Source: Alphaproteobacteria bacterium (GTDB lineage: Bacteria; Pseudomonadota; Alphaproteobacteria; UBA8366; Aestuariispiraceae). From it: 64,000 bases of DNA. The DNA lies in assembly GCA_033344895.1 (NCBI GenBank), contig JAWPMN010000001.1, forward strand, positions 3,356,001 to 3,420,000. Direction: 5' to 3'. This document shows, in pieces, positions 40,216 through 49,785 of this stretch. The position numbers were made by a program, and so were the translations under genes. The stretch's first letter is position 1. Every line of letters begins with the position of its first letter. The notes under the pieces are model-generated. The model saw only the letters and a list, made by a program, of their open reading frames with translations. It made no database searches and was not told the DNA's origin.

Positions 40216-41631
40216 TCAGGCCTGCCCGCGAGGATCGATGGGCAGGCCCGTTGCCAGGCCTGCCGCCGCCTCGAAATGCCGTGCATGGCCGAGAACGCGT
40301 CCTTCGCCCCGCGGCCCGCCGACAAACTGGATACCCACCGGCAGACCGTCCGTTGTGAATCCGGCCGGTACAGACACCGACGGCATCGCCGTCAAGGTGA
40401 TGGCCGAGACCATGGCAAGCCAGTGGATGTAGTTGTCGAACCGCTGGCCGTTCACTTCGTCGACCCAGAGCTGCTCGGCCGGGTAAGGGGGCACGATGGA
40501 GGTTGGGCAGACAAAGGCGTCGAATCCGCGTTCCGTCAGCAGCGATACCGCATCCATGTAGATGGCGCCGCGGCTGCGCTGGGCTGCTGCGATGTCATCC
40601 GCCGTCAGGCCCATGCCGTATTCGATGTTCCAGATCACATCGTCCTTCAACTTGGCACGCAGGGCCGGATCGCCATATTTGTCGCGGTGTCCGTTGACGA
40701 AACCCAGACCACGCAGGACCTTGAATGTTTCGATGGCCTCGCTGAAGTCCGGGCAGGACTCCACCAGTTCGACACCCATGTCGCGCAGGCGTTCCAATGC
40801 GCTCTCGAACACGGTCTGCACCGCCGGGTCGACCGGAATGATGCCGCCCAGGTCCAGACTGTAGGCGATCCTTTTCGGCGGCGCGGTCTGGCGGCACGTT
40901 TCCCGGAAGGAAGGGGTGGGTGCCGGTTGGCTGATCGGGTCACGGGGATCGCGGCCGGCCATGGCGTCGAGCATAAGGGCCGTGTCTTCCACGGTGCGGC
41001 CCATCGGACCTTCAACACTCATTGTACCGAACGGGTCACCGGGGTTGAGGCGCGGTACGCAACCGGGGCTGGGTCGCAGCCCGACGACGCCGCAAAAACT
41101 GGCCGGCGTCCGCAGGCTGCCGCCCAGATCGGACCCGCTGGCGAGCCAGCATTGCCCGGTCGCGAGGGCCACTGCCGATCCACCGGACGACCCCGCGCAA
41201 CTCCTGGAGATATCCCAGGGATTGCGGGTGATGCCGAAGACCGCATTGAACGTATTGGCGCCGGCGCCGAATTCCGGCGTGTTGGTCTTGCCGATCGGAA
41301 TTGCGCCATTGGCTTCGAGATTGGCGGCCGGTATGTCGGTGAAATCAGGGATGAAGTCTTCGAAAATCGGCGAACCATAGGTACAGCGGACGCTGGCCAG
41401 CTCAGTCAGATCCTTGATTCCGACCGGCAGGCCGGCAAGCAGGCTGTTCCGGTCCGCCTTCGCCGCCTGTGCTTCCGCGCGGTCGCGACAGCGGGTAACC
41501 ATCGCATTGACCGTACCGTCCACCGCGTCGATCCGGTCGAAAGCCGCCGCGATCATCTCCATCGGCGTGACATCGCCGGATTTCAGAAGGTCGACGGCAT
41601 CGCAGGCGGTCAGGCGGATCAGGTCGGTCAT
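40216..41631 (-). CDS. Amidase signature family enzyme
   Basis: A 471-residue amidase with the Ser-cisSer-Lys triad region: Lys in PVGIKDL, the Gly/Ser-rich SCAGSSGGSAVALATGQ containing the cis-Ser, and the nucleophile in SDLGGSLRTPASFCGV. Family members hydrolyse carboxamides or act in GatA-like roles; the isolated gene and LASVRCTYGSPIF loop suggest a general amide hydrolase rather than GatA. The frame extends 156 codons further upstream, but this extension lies antisense to the CobW gene. The ATG at 41631 (MTDLIRLTACDAVDLL) gives the normal family start. Confidence 0.92.
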   Translation of the reverse strand: MTDLIRLTACDAVDLLKSGDVTPMEMIAAAFDRIDAVDGTVNAMVTRCRDRAEAQAAKADRNSLLAGLPVGIKDLTELASVRCTYGSPIFEDFIPDFTDIPAANLEANGAIPIGKTNTPEFGAGANTFNAVFGITRNPWDISRSCAGSSGGSAVALATGQCWLASGSDLGGSLRTPASFCGVVGLRPSPGCVPRLNPGDPFGTMSVEGPMGRTVEDTALMLDAMAGRDPRDPISQPAPTPSFRETCRQTAPPKRIAYSLDLGGIIPVDPAVQTVFESALERLRDMGVELVESCPDFSEAIETFKVLRGLGFVNGHRDKYGDPALRAKLKDDVIWNIEYGMGLTADDIAAAQRSRGAIYMDAVSLLTERGFDAFVCPTSIVPPYPAEQLWVDEVNGQRFDNYIHWLAMVSAITLTAMPSVSVPAGFTTDGLPVGIQFVGGPRGEGRVLGHARHFEAAAGLATGLPIDPRGQA

Positions 41632-41737
41632 GGCGTGGCTTTCAAATGGAAATGCGGGACGGAAGTTGAAAAGACGGTGACGAAACCCTACAGCAAGGTC
41701 AACCGGATCAGCCATACGAGAAAGGGACAGTCCCGCG

Positions 41738-42817
41738 ATGACCGATGATGCCAGCCAGAACGTGACCGACCCGATGCTGGACCGGATTCCGGTCAGTGTC
41801 CTGACTGGCTTCCTGGGATCCGGCAAGACGACGGTGCTGAACCGGCTGCTTAAGAATCCGGACATGGGGCAGGCCGCAGTCGTCATCAACGAGTTCGGGG
41901 AAGTCGGAATCGACAACCTGCTGGTCGAAAGCGCCAGCGAGGATATGGTGGTCATGGATTCCGGCTGTTTGTGCTGCACCATTCGGGGCGATCTGATCGA
42001 GACGCTGAGAGGTCTGATCCGGCGGCGCTGGCGCGGCGAGGTGCCTGCCTTCGAGCGACTGGTCATCGAAACGACCGGTCTGGCCGACCCGGCGCCCATC
42101 CTTCACACCCTAATGACCGATCCGGTGATTTCGGCCCGCTATCGCCTGGATGGCGTTATTGCAACGGTCGATGCGACGGCGGGGGCGGCGACCCTCGACG
42201 CGCAGCCGGAGGCCGTGAAGCAGGCCGCGGTCGCCGATCGCATCCTGCTGACCAAGACCGATCTCGCGCCGCATAATGCCGACCTGATCGAACGCCTGGG
42301 CGGGATCAACCCGGCCGCGCCGGTCCTGCCAGTGGTGCAGGGGGCGGTGAATCCGGCAGACCTGTTCGGCAGCGGACTTTACGATCCGGCCACGAAGTCG
42401 CCGGACGTTGCCCGTTGGCTGGCGGAGGAAGCCTATGCCGACAGCGGGCATGGGCATCATGATCACGGTCATGATCACGGGCGCGCACATGACCACGACC
42501 GAAACCGTCATGACGACCGGATCCGATCCTTTGTCATCCGCTACGACGCGCCGATTGCATGGGATTCCTTCGTCGAATGGATCGAGGCCCTGATCTCGAC
42601 CCACGGCGCAAACCTGCTGCGGATGAAGGGCATCCTGAATGTGAAGGAAGCACAGGGCCCGGTTGCCGTTCACGGCGTGCAGCATGTCTTCCACCCGCCC
42701 GCCATGCTGGAATCCTGGCCTCAGGGGGACGATCAGGTATCGCGCATCGTCATTATTGCCCGGGACCTGAATCAGGATCCGGTCGAGAAGATGTTCCGGG
42801 CCTTTATGGAGGTCTAG
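41738..42817 (+). CDS. CobW/COG0523-type GTPase with His-rich segment (metal chaperone)
   Basis: The 359-residue GTP-binding protein has Walker [10 protein letters not shown], the metal-binding GCLCCT motif, [10 protein letters not shown] and TKTD guanine specificity. A His/Asp-rich stretch (about 229-262, [17 protein letters not shown]) lies between the GTPase and the C-terminal CobW_C domain ([21 protein letters not shown]). COG0523 proteins deliver zinc or cobalt to target enzymes. No Zur box or zinc-enzyme gene is evident nearby. Its stop shares CTAG with the convergent gene. Confidence 0.9.
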   Translation: MTDDASQNVTDPMLDRIPVSVLTGFLGSGKTTVLNRLLKNPDMGQAAVVINEFGEVGIDNLLVESASEDMVVMDSGCLCCTIRGDLIETLRGLIRRRWRGEVPAFERLVIETTGLADPAPILHTLMTDPVISARYRLDGVIATVDATAGAATLDAQPEAVKQAAVADRILLTKTDLAPHNADLIERLGGINPAAPVLPVVQGAVNPADLFGSGLYDPATKSPDVARWLAEEAYADSGHGHHDHGHDHGRAHDHDRNRHDDRIRSFVIRYDAPIAWDSFVEWIEALISTHGANLLRMKGILNVKEAQGPVAVHGVQHVFHPPAMLESWPQGDDQVSRIVIIARDLNQDPVEKMFRAFMEV

Positions 42818-43647
42818 CGACCGTTGAGGACCCGCTTCTGGTCCTGCGCCAGACCTGCCAGCATCTGCTCAAGCTGTGACAGGCTGCCCGCGTCGTAGCG
42901 CTGCTCCAGTCGTTGACGTCCCTCTACGTCGAACAGCGTTTCCGCGAGTTCCTTGTAGAGCGCCGACATCAGCTTGTGGAATTCCATGTCGCCGAAATGC
43001 CAAGCCTTTTCCGCATCGGACTTGGCGGCGGGCATGGTGCGTTCGAAGAAGCTGACCATCCAGCCGCGCCGCTTCGGGACATCCAGGAAGTAGCGCGAGA
43101 TATAGATCAGGATATCGTTGACCAGTACCTGCGCCACCGGGCGCTCATGCAGCCGTTCCCAATCCAGAGAGCCACCCTCCTTGGCGCGCAGGGATTCGAT
43201 CATTTCGCGTGCCCGGTCCTCATATTCGTCAAACAGTTCAGGACCGACCATCTGGTGCAGGGCCTGGATGAAGGCGGGAATGATCCGGCGGGAGAGAGTG
43301 CGCCCCGGAACGGGATCCTTGTCGCGGTCAGGCAGCAGGTGGACGAAGCGCGCAACGATCAGACGCTCCAGCGGAAACTTCCGCATGCGTGCATAATAGG
43401 ATTCCTCGAACTGCTGCTGCAGACCGACCCATGTCGAATCGCACAGGCCGCGCAGGGTCGGATCCTGATCGTAGCTGTACGCATTGACCACCGCCTGGAT
43501 GTCGCGCGCCGTCAGTTTGCCGTCGCCGCGCGCTGAATGCGCCGCCAGCCGGTCGATCAGCAACTGGCTGACACGATGGGCGAACTCGCCCAGTTTTTCG
43601 GCGCCGGGTGAGGCGGCTGTCACGGAATTTCCCTTATCGTCGGCCAT
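42814..43647 (-). CDS. Conserved-looking protein of unknown function
   Basis: The 277-residue soluble protein is mostly helical and rich in Arg, Leu and Glu with no signal peptide. Noticeable segments are [20 protein letters not shown], a [20 protein letters not shown] helix and [14 protein letters not shown]. No domain was recognised and no metal or nucleotide motif is visible. It has a good coding pattern and stands alone between two plus-strand genes, with its stop overlapping that of the CobW gene by four bases. It may be an alphaproteobacterial lineage protein. Confidence 0.75.
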   Translation of the reverse strand: MADDKGNSVTAASPGAEKLGEFAHRVSQLLIDRLAAHSARGDGKLTARDIQAVVNAYSYDQDPTLRGLCDSTWVGLQQQFEESYYARMRKFPLERLIVARFVHLLPDRDKDPVPGRTLSRRIIPAFIQALHQMVGPELFDEYEDRAREMIESLRAKEGGSLDWERLHERPVAQVLVNDILIYISRYFLDVPKRRGWMVSFFERTMPAAKSDAEKAWHFGDMEFHKLMSALYKELAETLFDVEGRQRLEQRYDAGSLSQLEQMLAGLAQDQKRVLNGR

Positions 43648-43793
43648 TATCGTCTTTCCAATCGCTCCTGGACATTAGGTATCGCCCTGCCGGGACTTGA
43701 TTTCAAGCGGCCCGGCCAAGATAGTCACGGCGCGGCGGGACGGACCGGCCGCCCTGGACACCGGTGCCCCGTCATCCCGAAGGACCCACCCCG

Positions 43794-45470
43794 ATGACCG
43801 ATCGCCTCACCGTCGCATTGGCGCAGCTCAACCCGACCGTCGGGGACGTCACCGGCAATGCCGCACTGGCACGCAAGGCGCGTGCCGAAGCCGCCGCCGC
43901 GGGCGCGGACCTGCTGCTTCTGCCGGAACTCTTCCTGTCGGGATATCAGCCGGAAGATCTGGTTTTGAAGCCATTCTTCCTGGACAAGCTTGAGGAGGCG
44001 GCGGCCGCCCTTGCCGCGGAAACCGCAGATGGCGGTCCGGATGTGCTGTTGCCGACCCCCTGGCGCGGCGATGGTACAAAGCCCCGCAATGCGGTGCTTT
44101 ATCTTACCGGTGGGCGTATCGAGACCGCTCGCTACAAGCACGATCTGCCGAATTACGGTGTCTTCGATGAGAAGCGCGTCTTTGAGGCCGGACCGATGCC
44201 GGGCCCGATCAGCATCAAGGGCGTGCGAATCGGGGTCCCGATCTGCGAAGACATTTGGACCGCCGACGTCGTCGAATGTCTGGACGAGTCCGGCGCGGAG
44301 ATCCTTCTGGTCCCGAATGGCAGTCCCTATGAGGACGGCAAGGAAGACGTGCGCATCCAACTGGGCGTCAACCGCGTGCGCGAAAGCGGCCTGCCCATTG
44401 CCTATCTCAATCAGGTCGGCGGTCAGGACGAGCTGGTCTATGACGGATCGTCCTTCGTGATGAACCCGGATTTCAGCCTTGCGATCCAGATGCCTGCTTT
44501 CGAGGACACGATTTCGATTGCGGTGTTCGAGCGTGGGCGTGACGGCTGGACGTGCCTGCCGGGTGACCGGGTCAAACCGCCGGAACGGCTGGAATCCATC
44601 TATCGGGCGATGACCCTGGGATTGCGCGATTACGTGCGCAAGAACGGCTTCCCCGGCGTTGTCCTGGGCATGTCGGGCGGGATCGATTCGGCGCTTTCGG
44701 CCGCGGTTGCCGTCGACGCGCTGGGGCCGGATGCCGTGCATTGCGTGATGATGCCGTCGCCCTATACCAGCCAGGACAGCCTGGATGATGCCGCCGCGGC
44801 CTGCGGTCTGCTGGGGGTTCGGCTGGACGAAGTGAATATCGGCCCGGCCATGACGGCGTTTCAGGAAATGCTGGCGCCGATTTTTGGAGAATCCGAGAGC
44901 GGCGTGACGGAGGAAAACATCCAGTCCCGGTCCCGTGGCCTGACCTTGATGGCAATTTCCAACAAGCACGGCGCCATGGTGCTGACAACCGGCAACAAGT
45001 CGGAGATGTCGACGGGATACGCCACGCTCTATGGCGATATGTGCGGCGGCTATTCGGTGCTGAAGGACATCTACAAGAGTGACGTTTTCCGCCTGTGCGA
45101 ATGGCGGAACGAAGGGTTGTCGCGGAATGACGACCCCCTGCTGAAGGGGCCGGCCGGCGCCGTTATGCCGGAACGGATCATCACGAAACCGCCTTCGGCC
45201 GAGTTGAAGCCGGACCAAAAGGATGCGGACAGCCTGCCGCCCTATGACGTGCTGGACGATATTCTCAACTGCCTGATTGAGCGCGAGATGTCGGTGCCGG
45301 AAATTGCGGATCGCGGCCATCCGCCCGAACTGGTGCAGCGGGTCTGGCGGATGCTGGACATCGCCGAGTACAAGCGGCGTCAGGCCCCCCCGGGGGTCAA
45401 GATCACGGCCCGTGCCTTTGGCCGCGACCGCCGCTATCCGATCACCAACGGTTTCCGGAAAATCCTGTGA
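43794..45470 (+). CDS. nadE: Glutamine-dependent NAD+ synthetase
   Basis: The 558-residue enzyme converts nicotinate adenine dinucleotide to NAD+. The N-terminal nitrilase-type glutaminase domain has the triad Glu in LLLPELFLSGY, Lys in YKHDLPNYGVF and Cys in GVPICEDIW. The C-terminal synthetase has the ATP loop GMSGGIDSAL and TTGNKSEMSTGY. The ATG at 43794 follows GAAGGA and starts with the usual MTDRLTVALAQLNP; an upstream extension of ten residues is not conserved-looking. Its stop overlaps the HAD gene's GTG start. Confidence 0.95.
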   Translation: MTDRLTVALAQLNPTVGDVTGNAALARKARAEAAAAGADLLLLPELFLSGYQPEDLVLKPFFLDKLEEAAAALAAETADGGPDVLLPTPWRGDGTKPRNAVLYLTGGRIETARYKHDLPNYGVFDEKRVFEAGPMPGPISIKGVRIGVPICEDIWTADVVECLDESGAEILLVPNGSPYEDGKEDVRIQLGVNRVRESGLPIAYLNQVGGQDELVYDGSSFVMNPDFSLAIQMPAFEDTISIAVFERGRDGWTCLPGDRVKPPERLESIYRAMTLGLRDYVRKNGFPGVVLGMSGGIDSALSAAVAVDALGPDAVHCVMMPSPYTSQDSLDDAAAACGLLGVRLDEVNIGPAMTAFQEMLAPIFGESESGVTEENIQSRSRGLTLMAISNKHGAMVLTTGNKSEMSTGYATLYGDMCGGYSVLKDIYKSDVFRLCEWRNEGLSRNDDPLLKGPAGAVMPERIITKPPSAELKPDQKDADSLPPYDVLDDILNCLIEREMSVPEIADRGHPPELVQRVWRMLDIAEYKRRQAPPGVKITARAFGRDRRYPITNGFRKIL

Positions 45471-46114
45471 TCATCTTCGATTGCGATGGCGTGTTGGTCG
45501 ATACGGAATCGATTTCCAACCGACTTCTGGCGGAAGCGATCACGGAAGCCGGAAGGCCGATGACGATGGAGGAATCGGTCCGCCGCTATAAGGGCGGTCG
45601 GATAAAATCCCTGCCACGGCAGATCGAAAGCGAATTCGGGATTGAGCTTGGTCCCGACTTCCTGGATCGGTTCTTTGAAAAGCAATTCGCTGCGCTGGCG
45701 CGGGAGACAAAGGCGATTCCCGGCGTGCGGGCGGTGATCGATCGGCTGGTCGCCCACGGCCGCGGATTCTGCGTCGCCAGCCAGGCCTCGGTCGCCAAGA
45801 TGAAGATCTCGCTCGGACGCTGCGAGCTCTGGCCGTTGTTCGAGGGACGTGTGTTTTCTTCGGACATGGTCGCGAATCCAAAACCGGCGCCGGACCTGTT
45901 TCTGCATGCTGCCCGCACCATGGGCTGGTCGCCGGAAGACTGCACCGTGATCGAGGATTCCGCGACCGGCGTCCGAGGGGCGGTCGCGGCGGGGATGCGG
46001 GTCATCGGGTTCAGCCGTGATACGGACGAAGCCGAACTGCGCGCCGCCGGGGCCCATGTCATCGTGCCGGAGATGGCTCAGGTCGCGGGACTTCTATTCG
46101 ATCGGCGGAAATAA
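45467..46114 (+). CDS. HAD-superfamily phosphatase (beta-phosphoglucomutase-like subfamily)
   Basis: The 215-residue protein begins with the nucleophile motif IIFDCDGVLVDTE, followed by a helical cap domain, a motif III Lys (ANPKPAPDLFLH) and motif IV IEDSATGVRGAVAAG. It dephosphorylates small sugar phosphates or nucleotides; the specific substrate is unknown. The start is GTG at 45467, overlapping the nadE stop by four bases, so it is translationally coupled. It ends two bases before the convergent BoxR-type regulator gene. Confidence 0.92.
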   Translation: MIIFDCDGVLVDTESISNRLLAEAITEAGRPMTMEESVRRYKGGRIKSLPRQIESEFGIELGPDFLDRFFEKQFAALARETKAIPGVRAVIDRLVAHGRGFCVASQASVAKMKISLGRCELWPLFEGRVFSSDMVANPKPAPDLFLHAARTMGWSPEDCTVIEDSATGVRGAVAAGMRVIGFSRDTDEAELRAAGAHVIVPEMAQVAGLLFDRRK

Positions 46115-46116
46115 GG

Positions 46117-47019
46117 TCAGGCGATCAGTTTGCGTGCGGCGACTTCCAGGGATTCCAGACTTTCCTGAATGGTCTGGCCACTGGTGTCGACCCGGGCGTC
46201 GGCCTGGCGGTAGGCGGGTTCCCGCGCTGCCAGAATGGCTTTCAGATCTTCCATGGCCTCTTCGTTTTTCGCCATCGGGCGCAGATCGCCCTGGGCGATG
46301 ACGCGGCTCATATGTTCCTCCGGCTGGGCCTGGATCCAGATCGTGTGGCAGCGGTCGAGGAGGAGCTGGAAGGTCGAGGATTCGGAAACGATGCCGCCGC
46401 CGGTCGCAATGATCGCCGTCTTGTTCTCGTTGACGATATTCTCCAGGGCCCGTCGTTCCAGGCGTCGGAAGGCCGGCTGGCCACTCAGCGCCATGATTTC
46501 ACCGACGCTGCCGCCATAGTCCCGTTCCACGATACGGTTCAGTTCGACAAAGGGCACATCCATGCGCTCTGCGAGAAGGCGGCCCAGGGTCGATTTGCCG
46601 CCGCCGCGCAGGCCGATCAGCGCTATGCGTTTGGCCTTGGCGGGGGAGGGACCTTCGGGGGTATCCCCGGTTCGGCCAATGGCATTCAGGGCGTCACGCG
46701 CTTCCGGCAGCAGGTTGGGCGGAAGGGCACGCAGCCGCGCAATCAGCGGCGCCAGTTCCGGCGCTGTCTCGGCGCCGGCTTCGCCCGTGACAAGCTGCGC
46801 CAGCGGATAATCGACCGCCGTTGCAATCTGCCGCAGCACCGCGACAGTCGGATTGCCGGACCCGCCTTCCAACTGTGCCAGATAGCGTTCTGAAACGCCG
46901 GAATCCCGTGCCAGGATCCGCCGCGCCATGCCGCGTTTCGCGCGGGCTTCCCGTACCCGGGCGCCCAGGGCGGCGAGGTAGGCTTTCAGGGCCGGATCCT
47001 CGGCCAGTTTGTCACTCAT
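46117..47019 (-). CDS. boxR: BoxR/BzdR-type regulator: XRE helix-turn-helix fused to a shikimate-kinase-like domain
   Basis: The 300-residue protein joins an N-terminal XRE helix-turn-helix (about 16-75, RILARDSGVSERYLAQLE) to a shikimate-kinase-like domain (about 128-300, with GLRGGGKSTLG and ATGGGIV). This fusion is typical of BzdR and BoxR, repressors of benzoate genes whose C-terminal domain binds benzoyl-CoA. The ATG at 47019 is chosen; a longer frame runs into the operator region. It diverges from the flavodoxin gene, and benzoate-CoA ligase lies 1.2 kb away, which supports benzoyl-CoA as the signal. Confidence 0.9.
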   Translation of the reverse strand: MSDKLAEDPALKAYLAALGARVREARAKRGMARRILARDSGVSERYLAQLEGGSGNPTVAVLRQIATAVDYPLAQLVTGEAGAETAPELAPLIARLRALPPNLLPEARDALNAIGRTGDTPEGPSPAKAKRIALIGLRGGGKSTLGRLLAERMDVPFVELNRIVERDYGGSVGEIMALSGQPAFRRLERRALENIVNENKTAIIATGGGIVSESSTFQLLLDRCHTIWIQAQPEEHMSRVIAQGDLRPMAKNEEAMEDLKAILAAREPAYRQADARVDTSGQTIQESLESLEVAARKLIA

Positions 47020-47073
47020 CAGACCCCCAGGCGGCGGTTTATCAGGCCGCTCTTCTGTGTCGATGTGAAAAAA

Positions 47074-47086
47074 TGCACTATGGTTC
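47074..47086. promoter_or_regulatory. Putative BoxR operator, copy 1
   Basis: TGCACTATGGTTC lies in the divergent promoter region between the boxR-like and flavodoxin genes and recurs with one change 31 bp away. TGCA-containing repeats are the known recognition pattern of BzdR/BoxR regulators. Confidence 0.55.
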
Positions 47087-47104
47087 TTTCCACATCCAGT
47101 AACA

Positions 47105-47117
47105 TGCACTATAGTTC
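47105..47117. promoter_or_regulatory. Putative BoxR operator, copy 2
   Basis: TGCACTATAGTTC is the second copy, same orientation and 31 bp (about three helical turns) from the first, so both would face the same side of the DNA. It is 64 bp before the flavodoxin start. Confidence 0.55.
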
Positions 47118-47180
47118 CTAAATCACCCGTACGGCAAGTGCGGCGGTTTTGGGATAGAGAAGAAGCAGGATAGGCGACGG

Positions 47181-47645
47181 ATGAGCAATGAGGTCAAGAT
47201 TCTCGTCGGCACGATGACCGGCACGGCGGAACTGGTGGCGGATGAAATCGTCGACGTTCTGGAAGACAAGGGTGCGGATGTCGAAGTCCTCCTCATGGAC
47301 GACCTGAAGCCCGACGCGCTGACGTCCGGTCCGCTGTACATCATTTGCACCTCCACCTACGGGCAGGGGGACGTCCCCGACAATGCCCAGGACTTCTTTG
47401 AGGCACTGGAAGAGTCGAAACCGGACCTGTCCGGCCTGCATTACGGAGTCTTCGCGCTGGGCGATCGGACCTACATGCAGACCTTCTGTTTCGGTGGCAA
47501 GAAGTTCGACGAACTGTTCGAGAAGCTGGGCGCCAAGCGGCTAGGCGACCGGCGGGAGCATGACGCGTCTTCCGGCGAACTGCCTGAAGACGTCGCGGCC
47601 GAATGGGCTGCCGAATGGTATGAAGGCAGCCTTGCCGCCGCCTGA
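47181..47645 (+). CDS. Flavodoxin-like FMN protein (MioC type)
   Basis: The 154-residue protein has a flavodoxin fold: the phosphate loop GTMTGTAEL near the start, CTSTYGQGDVPDN and the FALGDRTYMQTF loop, as in MioC and the FMN domain of sulfite reductase. It should be a short-chain electron carrier in the cytosol. As first gene of the plus-strand aromatic-acid cluster and divergent from the boxR-like gene, it may supply electrons to a cluster enzyme. Which partner reduces it is not apparent. Confidence 0.88.
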   Translation: MSNEVKILVGTMTGTAELVADEIVDVLEDKGADVEVLLMDDLKPDALTSGPLYIICTSTYGQGDVPDNAQDFFEALEESKPDLSGLHYGVFALGDRTYMQTFCFGGKKFDELFEKLGAKRLGDRREHDASSGELPEDVAAEWAAEWYEGSLAAA

Positions 47646-47689
47646 CCCGACGCATTGATCCAGCCAATCGCGCAGAACCGGGGGTAGCG

Positions 47690-48166
47690 ATGACGCCAGA
47701 TGATTTTTCCGCACTGATGCGCGAAGTCTCCGAGACGATCGGACCGCGACCGCTCAATTCGGACCTCGACACCTTTTTGAACCAGGCCTTCCCAGGCGAC
47801 GGCGACATGGTTGCCCGCATAGAACAGGCATGTCGGACCGGCATATCCGAAGGCTGGCTGTGCCAGAACGAACACGGTGGCATCCGCTTTGGCCGTCCGA
47901 TCAAGCCAAGCCTGGCGGAGCACAAGTTTTCCGTCGACGTGGTTGTCATGGACGACTGCAAAGGCCCCCACCATGCCCATCCGACCGGCGAGATCGACCT
48001 GATCCTGCCGGATGACGACGGCGCCGATTTCGATGGGCGCGGTCGCGGCTGGCTGGTCTATGAGCCGGGCACCGCGCACTTCCCGACCGTCAGTGGCGGA
48101 AAGGCGATCGTTCTGTATCTGCTGCCCAACGGCGAAATCGAGTTCACGCGGTCTAAGAAGGGCTGA
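47690..48166 (+). CDS. DUF4863 family protein (4-hydroxylaminobenzoate lyase-like)
   Basis: The 158-residue protein has VVVMDDCKGPHHAHPTGEID, a His-rich cupin-like motif, then YEPGTAHFPTVSGGKAIVLYLLP. This resembles the DUF4863 family, which includes the 4-hydroxylaminobenzoate lyase PnbB and proteins often found in benzoate clusters. It may act on a benzoate derivative. Adjacent genes for a BoxR-type regulator and benzoate-CoA ligase support an aromatic-acid role. The family match is good; the exact reaction is uncertain. Confidence 0.75.
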   Translation: MTPDDFSALMREVSETIGPRPLNSDLDTFLNQAFPGDGDMVARIEQACRTGISEGWLCQNEHGGIRFGRPIKPSLAEHKFSVDVVVMDDCKGPHHAHPTGEIDLILPDDDGADFDGRGRGWLVYEPGTAHFPTVSGGKAIVLYLLPNGEIEFTRSKKG

Positions 48167-48228
48167 TCAGGTCCCGCCGCCTTCAAAGTACAGTTCATTC
48201 CGACGGTTCCTGATAGGGAGGGAGAACC

Positions 48229-49785
48229 ATGGCCGGCCATTCCGCCGCAGACGACCTTTACAACGCCGCCGACGACCTGATCCTCCGCAATCTGGAAGCG
48301 GGCCGCGGCGAAAAGACCGCCTTTATCGATCACGCCGGCCGCTACAGTTACGCCGAACTCAACGGTCGCGTCAGCCGCTTTGCCAATCTCCTGCGGGAAC
48401 GCGGAGTGCGAATGGAAGAGCGTGTTCTGATGTGCATGCTGGACACGATCGACTGGCCGACCTGCTTTCTGGGGGCGATCCGTGCCGGCGCTGTCCCGAT
48501 CCCCGTCAACACCCGGCTGACCGCTGAAGACTATGACTTCATGCTGGAGGACAGTCGCGCGCGCGTGCTGGTCGTCTCCGAACAGTTGCTGGATGCGTTC
48601 CTGCCGCATCTCGGCAACCATCCCTTCCTGGAGACGGTCATCGTCTCCGGCGCCGAAGGCAAGGGGTACGCACTGCTTGCCGATCTCCTCAAGGGGCAAT
48701 CGGAGGAGGCAGAGACCGCCCCGACCCGGAAGGGCGATATGTGTTTCTGGCTCTATACCTCCGGGACAACCGGCAAGCCCAAGGGGGCGGTGCATCTGCA
48801 CACGCATTTGATCGACACGGCAGAGCTTTACGCAATTCCGACCCTCGGTATCCAGGAAGACGATATCTGCTTTTCGGCGGCGAAGCTGTTCTTCGCCTAT
48901 GGTTTGGGCAATGGACTGACTTTCCCAATGGCCGTCGGTGCGACGACCGTGCTGCTGGCCGGCCCGCCGGATCCGAAATCCGTCTGTCAGGTTATCCGCG
49001 AACACAAGCCGACGATCTTCTATGGGGTGCCAACCCTCTACGGCATGCTTCTGGCCTCCGGCGAACTGCCGGCACCGGGTGATCATGCGATGCGTCTTGC
49101 GACTTCGGCCGGTGAAGCCCTTCCTGCGGATCTTCTGCGCCGATTCAAGGAAGCAACCGGTGTCGACATTCTGGACGGGCTCGGCTCGACCGAGATGCTG
49201 CACATCTTCCTGTCCAACAGGGTCGGTGACATAACCCCGGGTGCTTCCGGCAGACCGGTGCCGGGATATGAACTGCGGCTGGTCGCGGATGACGGGTCCG
49301 TCATCGAAGGCGCGGGTGAGATGGGCATGCTGGAAGTGAGCGGTCCGACTTCCGCCGTGATGTACTGGAACCAGCGGGACAAGAGCCGGGACACCTTCCA
49401 GGGGCCATGGACCCGCACGGGTGACAAGTACATCCGCGACGAAAACGGTGTCTACGCCCACGCCGGCCGGTCGGACGACATGCTGAAGGTCGGCGGCATC
49501 TATGTGTCGCCGGTAGAGGTGGAAAGCGCCATAGTCCGGCACGAGAAGGTGTTGGAAGTGGCCGTGGTCGGCCACCCGGACAAGGACGGACTGATCAAGC
49601 CGAAAGCCTTTGTCGTGCCGCGCGAAGGGGTCGAAAAGAGCGATGCCCTGGCGGACGAGATCAAGGCCTTCGTGAAGGCCGAACTGGCCGGATACAAGTA
49701 TCCGCGCTGGGTCGAGTTCATCGACGAACTGCCGAAGACGGCCACCGGCAAGATTCAGCGGTTCAAGCTGCGGGACGCCGAATGA
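48229..49785 (+). CDS. Benzoate-CoA ligase family enzyme
   Basis: The 518-residue adenylating enzyme activates an aromatic carboxylic acid to its CoA thioester with ATP. It has the AMP-binding loop YTSGTTGKPKG, LDGLGSTEM, the hinge GRSDDMLKVGGIYVSP and the catalytic Lys in PKTATGKIQRFKLR. The N-terminal NAADDLILRNLEAGRGEKTAF and overall pattern match the benzoate-CoA ligase family. The neighbouring BoxR-type regulator, which senses benzoyl-CoA in its relatives, agrees. The acid could also be a substituted benzoate. Its stop overlaps the next start by four bases. Confidence 0.9.
   Translation: MAGHSAADDLYNAADDLILRNLEAGRGEKTAFIDHAGRYSYAELNGRVSRFANLLRERGVRMEERVLMCMLDTIDWPTCFLGAIRAGAVPIPVNTRLTAEDYDFMLEDSRARVLVVSEQLLDAFLPHLGNHPFLETVIVSGAEGKGYALLADLLKGQSEEAETAPTRKGDMCFWLYTSGTTGKPKGAVHLHTHLIDTAELYAIPTLGIQEDDICFSAAKLFFAYGLGNGLTFPMAVGATTVLLAGPPDPKSVCQVIREHKPTIFYGVPTLYGMLLASGELPAPGDHAMRLATSAGEALPADLLRRFKEATGVDILDGLGSTEMLHIFLSNRVGDITPGASGRPVPGYELRLVADDGSVIEGAGEMGMLEVSGPTSAVMYWNQRDKSRDTFQGPWTRTGDKYIRDENGVYAHAGRSDDMLKVGGIYVSPVEVESAIVRHEKVLEVAVVGHPDKDGLIKPKAFVVPREGVEKSDALADEIKAFVKAELAGYKYPRWVEFIDELPKTATGKIQRFKLRDAE

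Noticed and set aside
41632-42099. 156-codon upstream extension of the amidase frame
   Set aside because: It is antisense to the well-supported CobW GTPase gene and shows no amidase family character; the ATG at 41631 gives the normal start.
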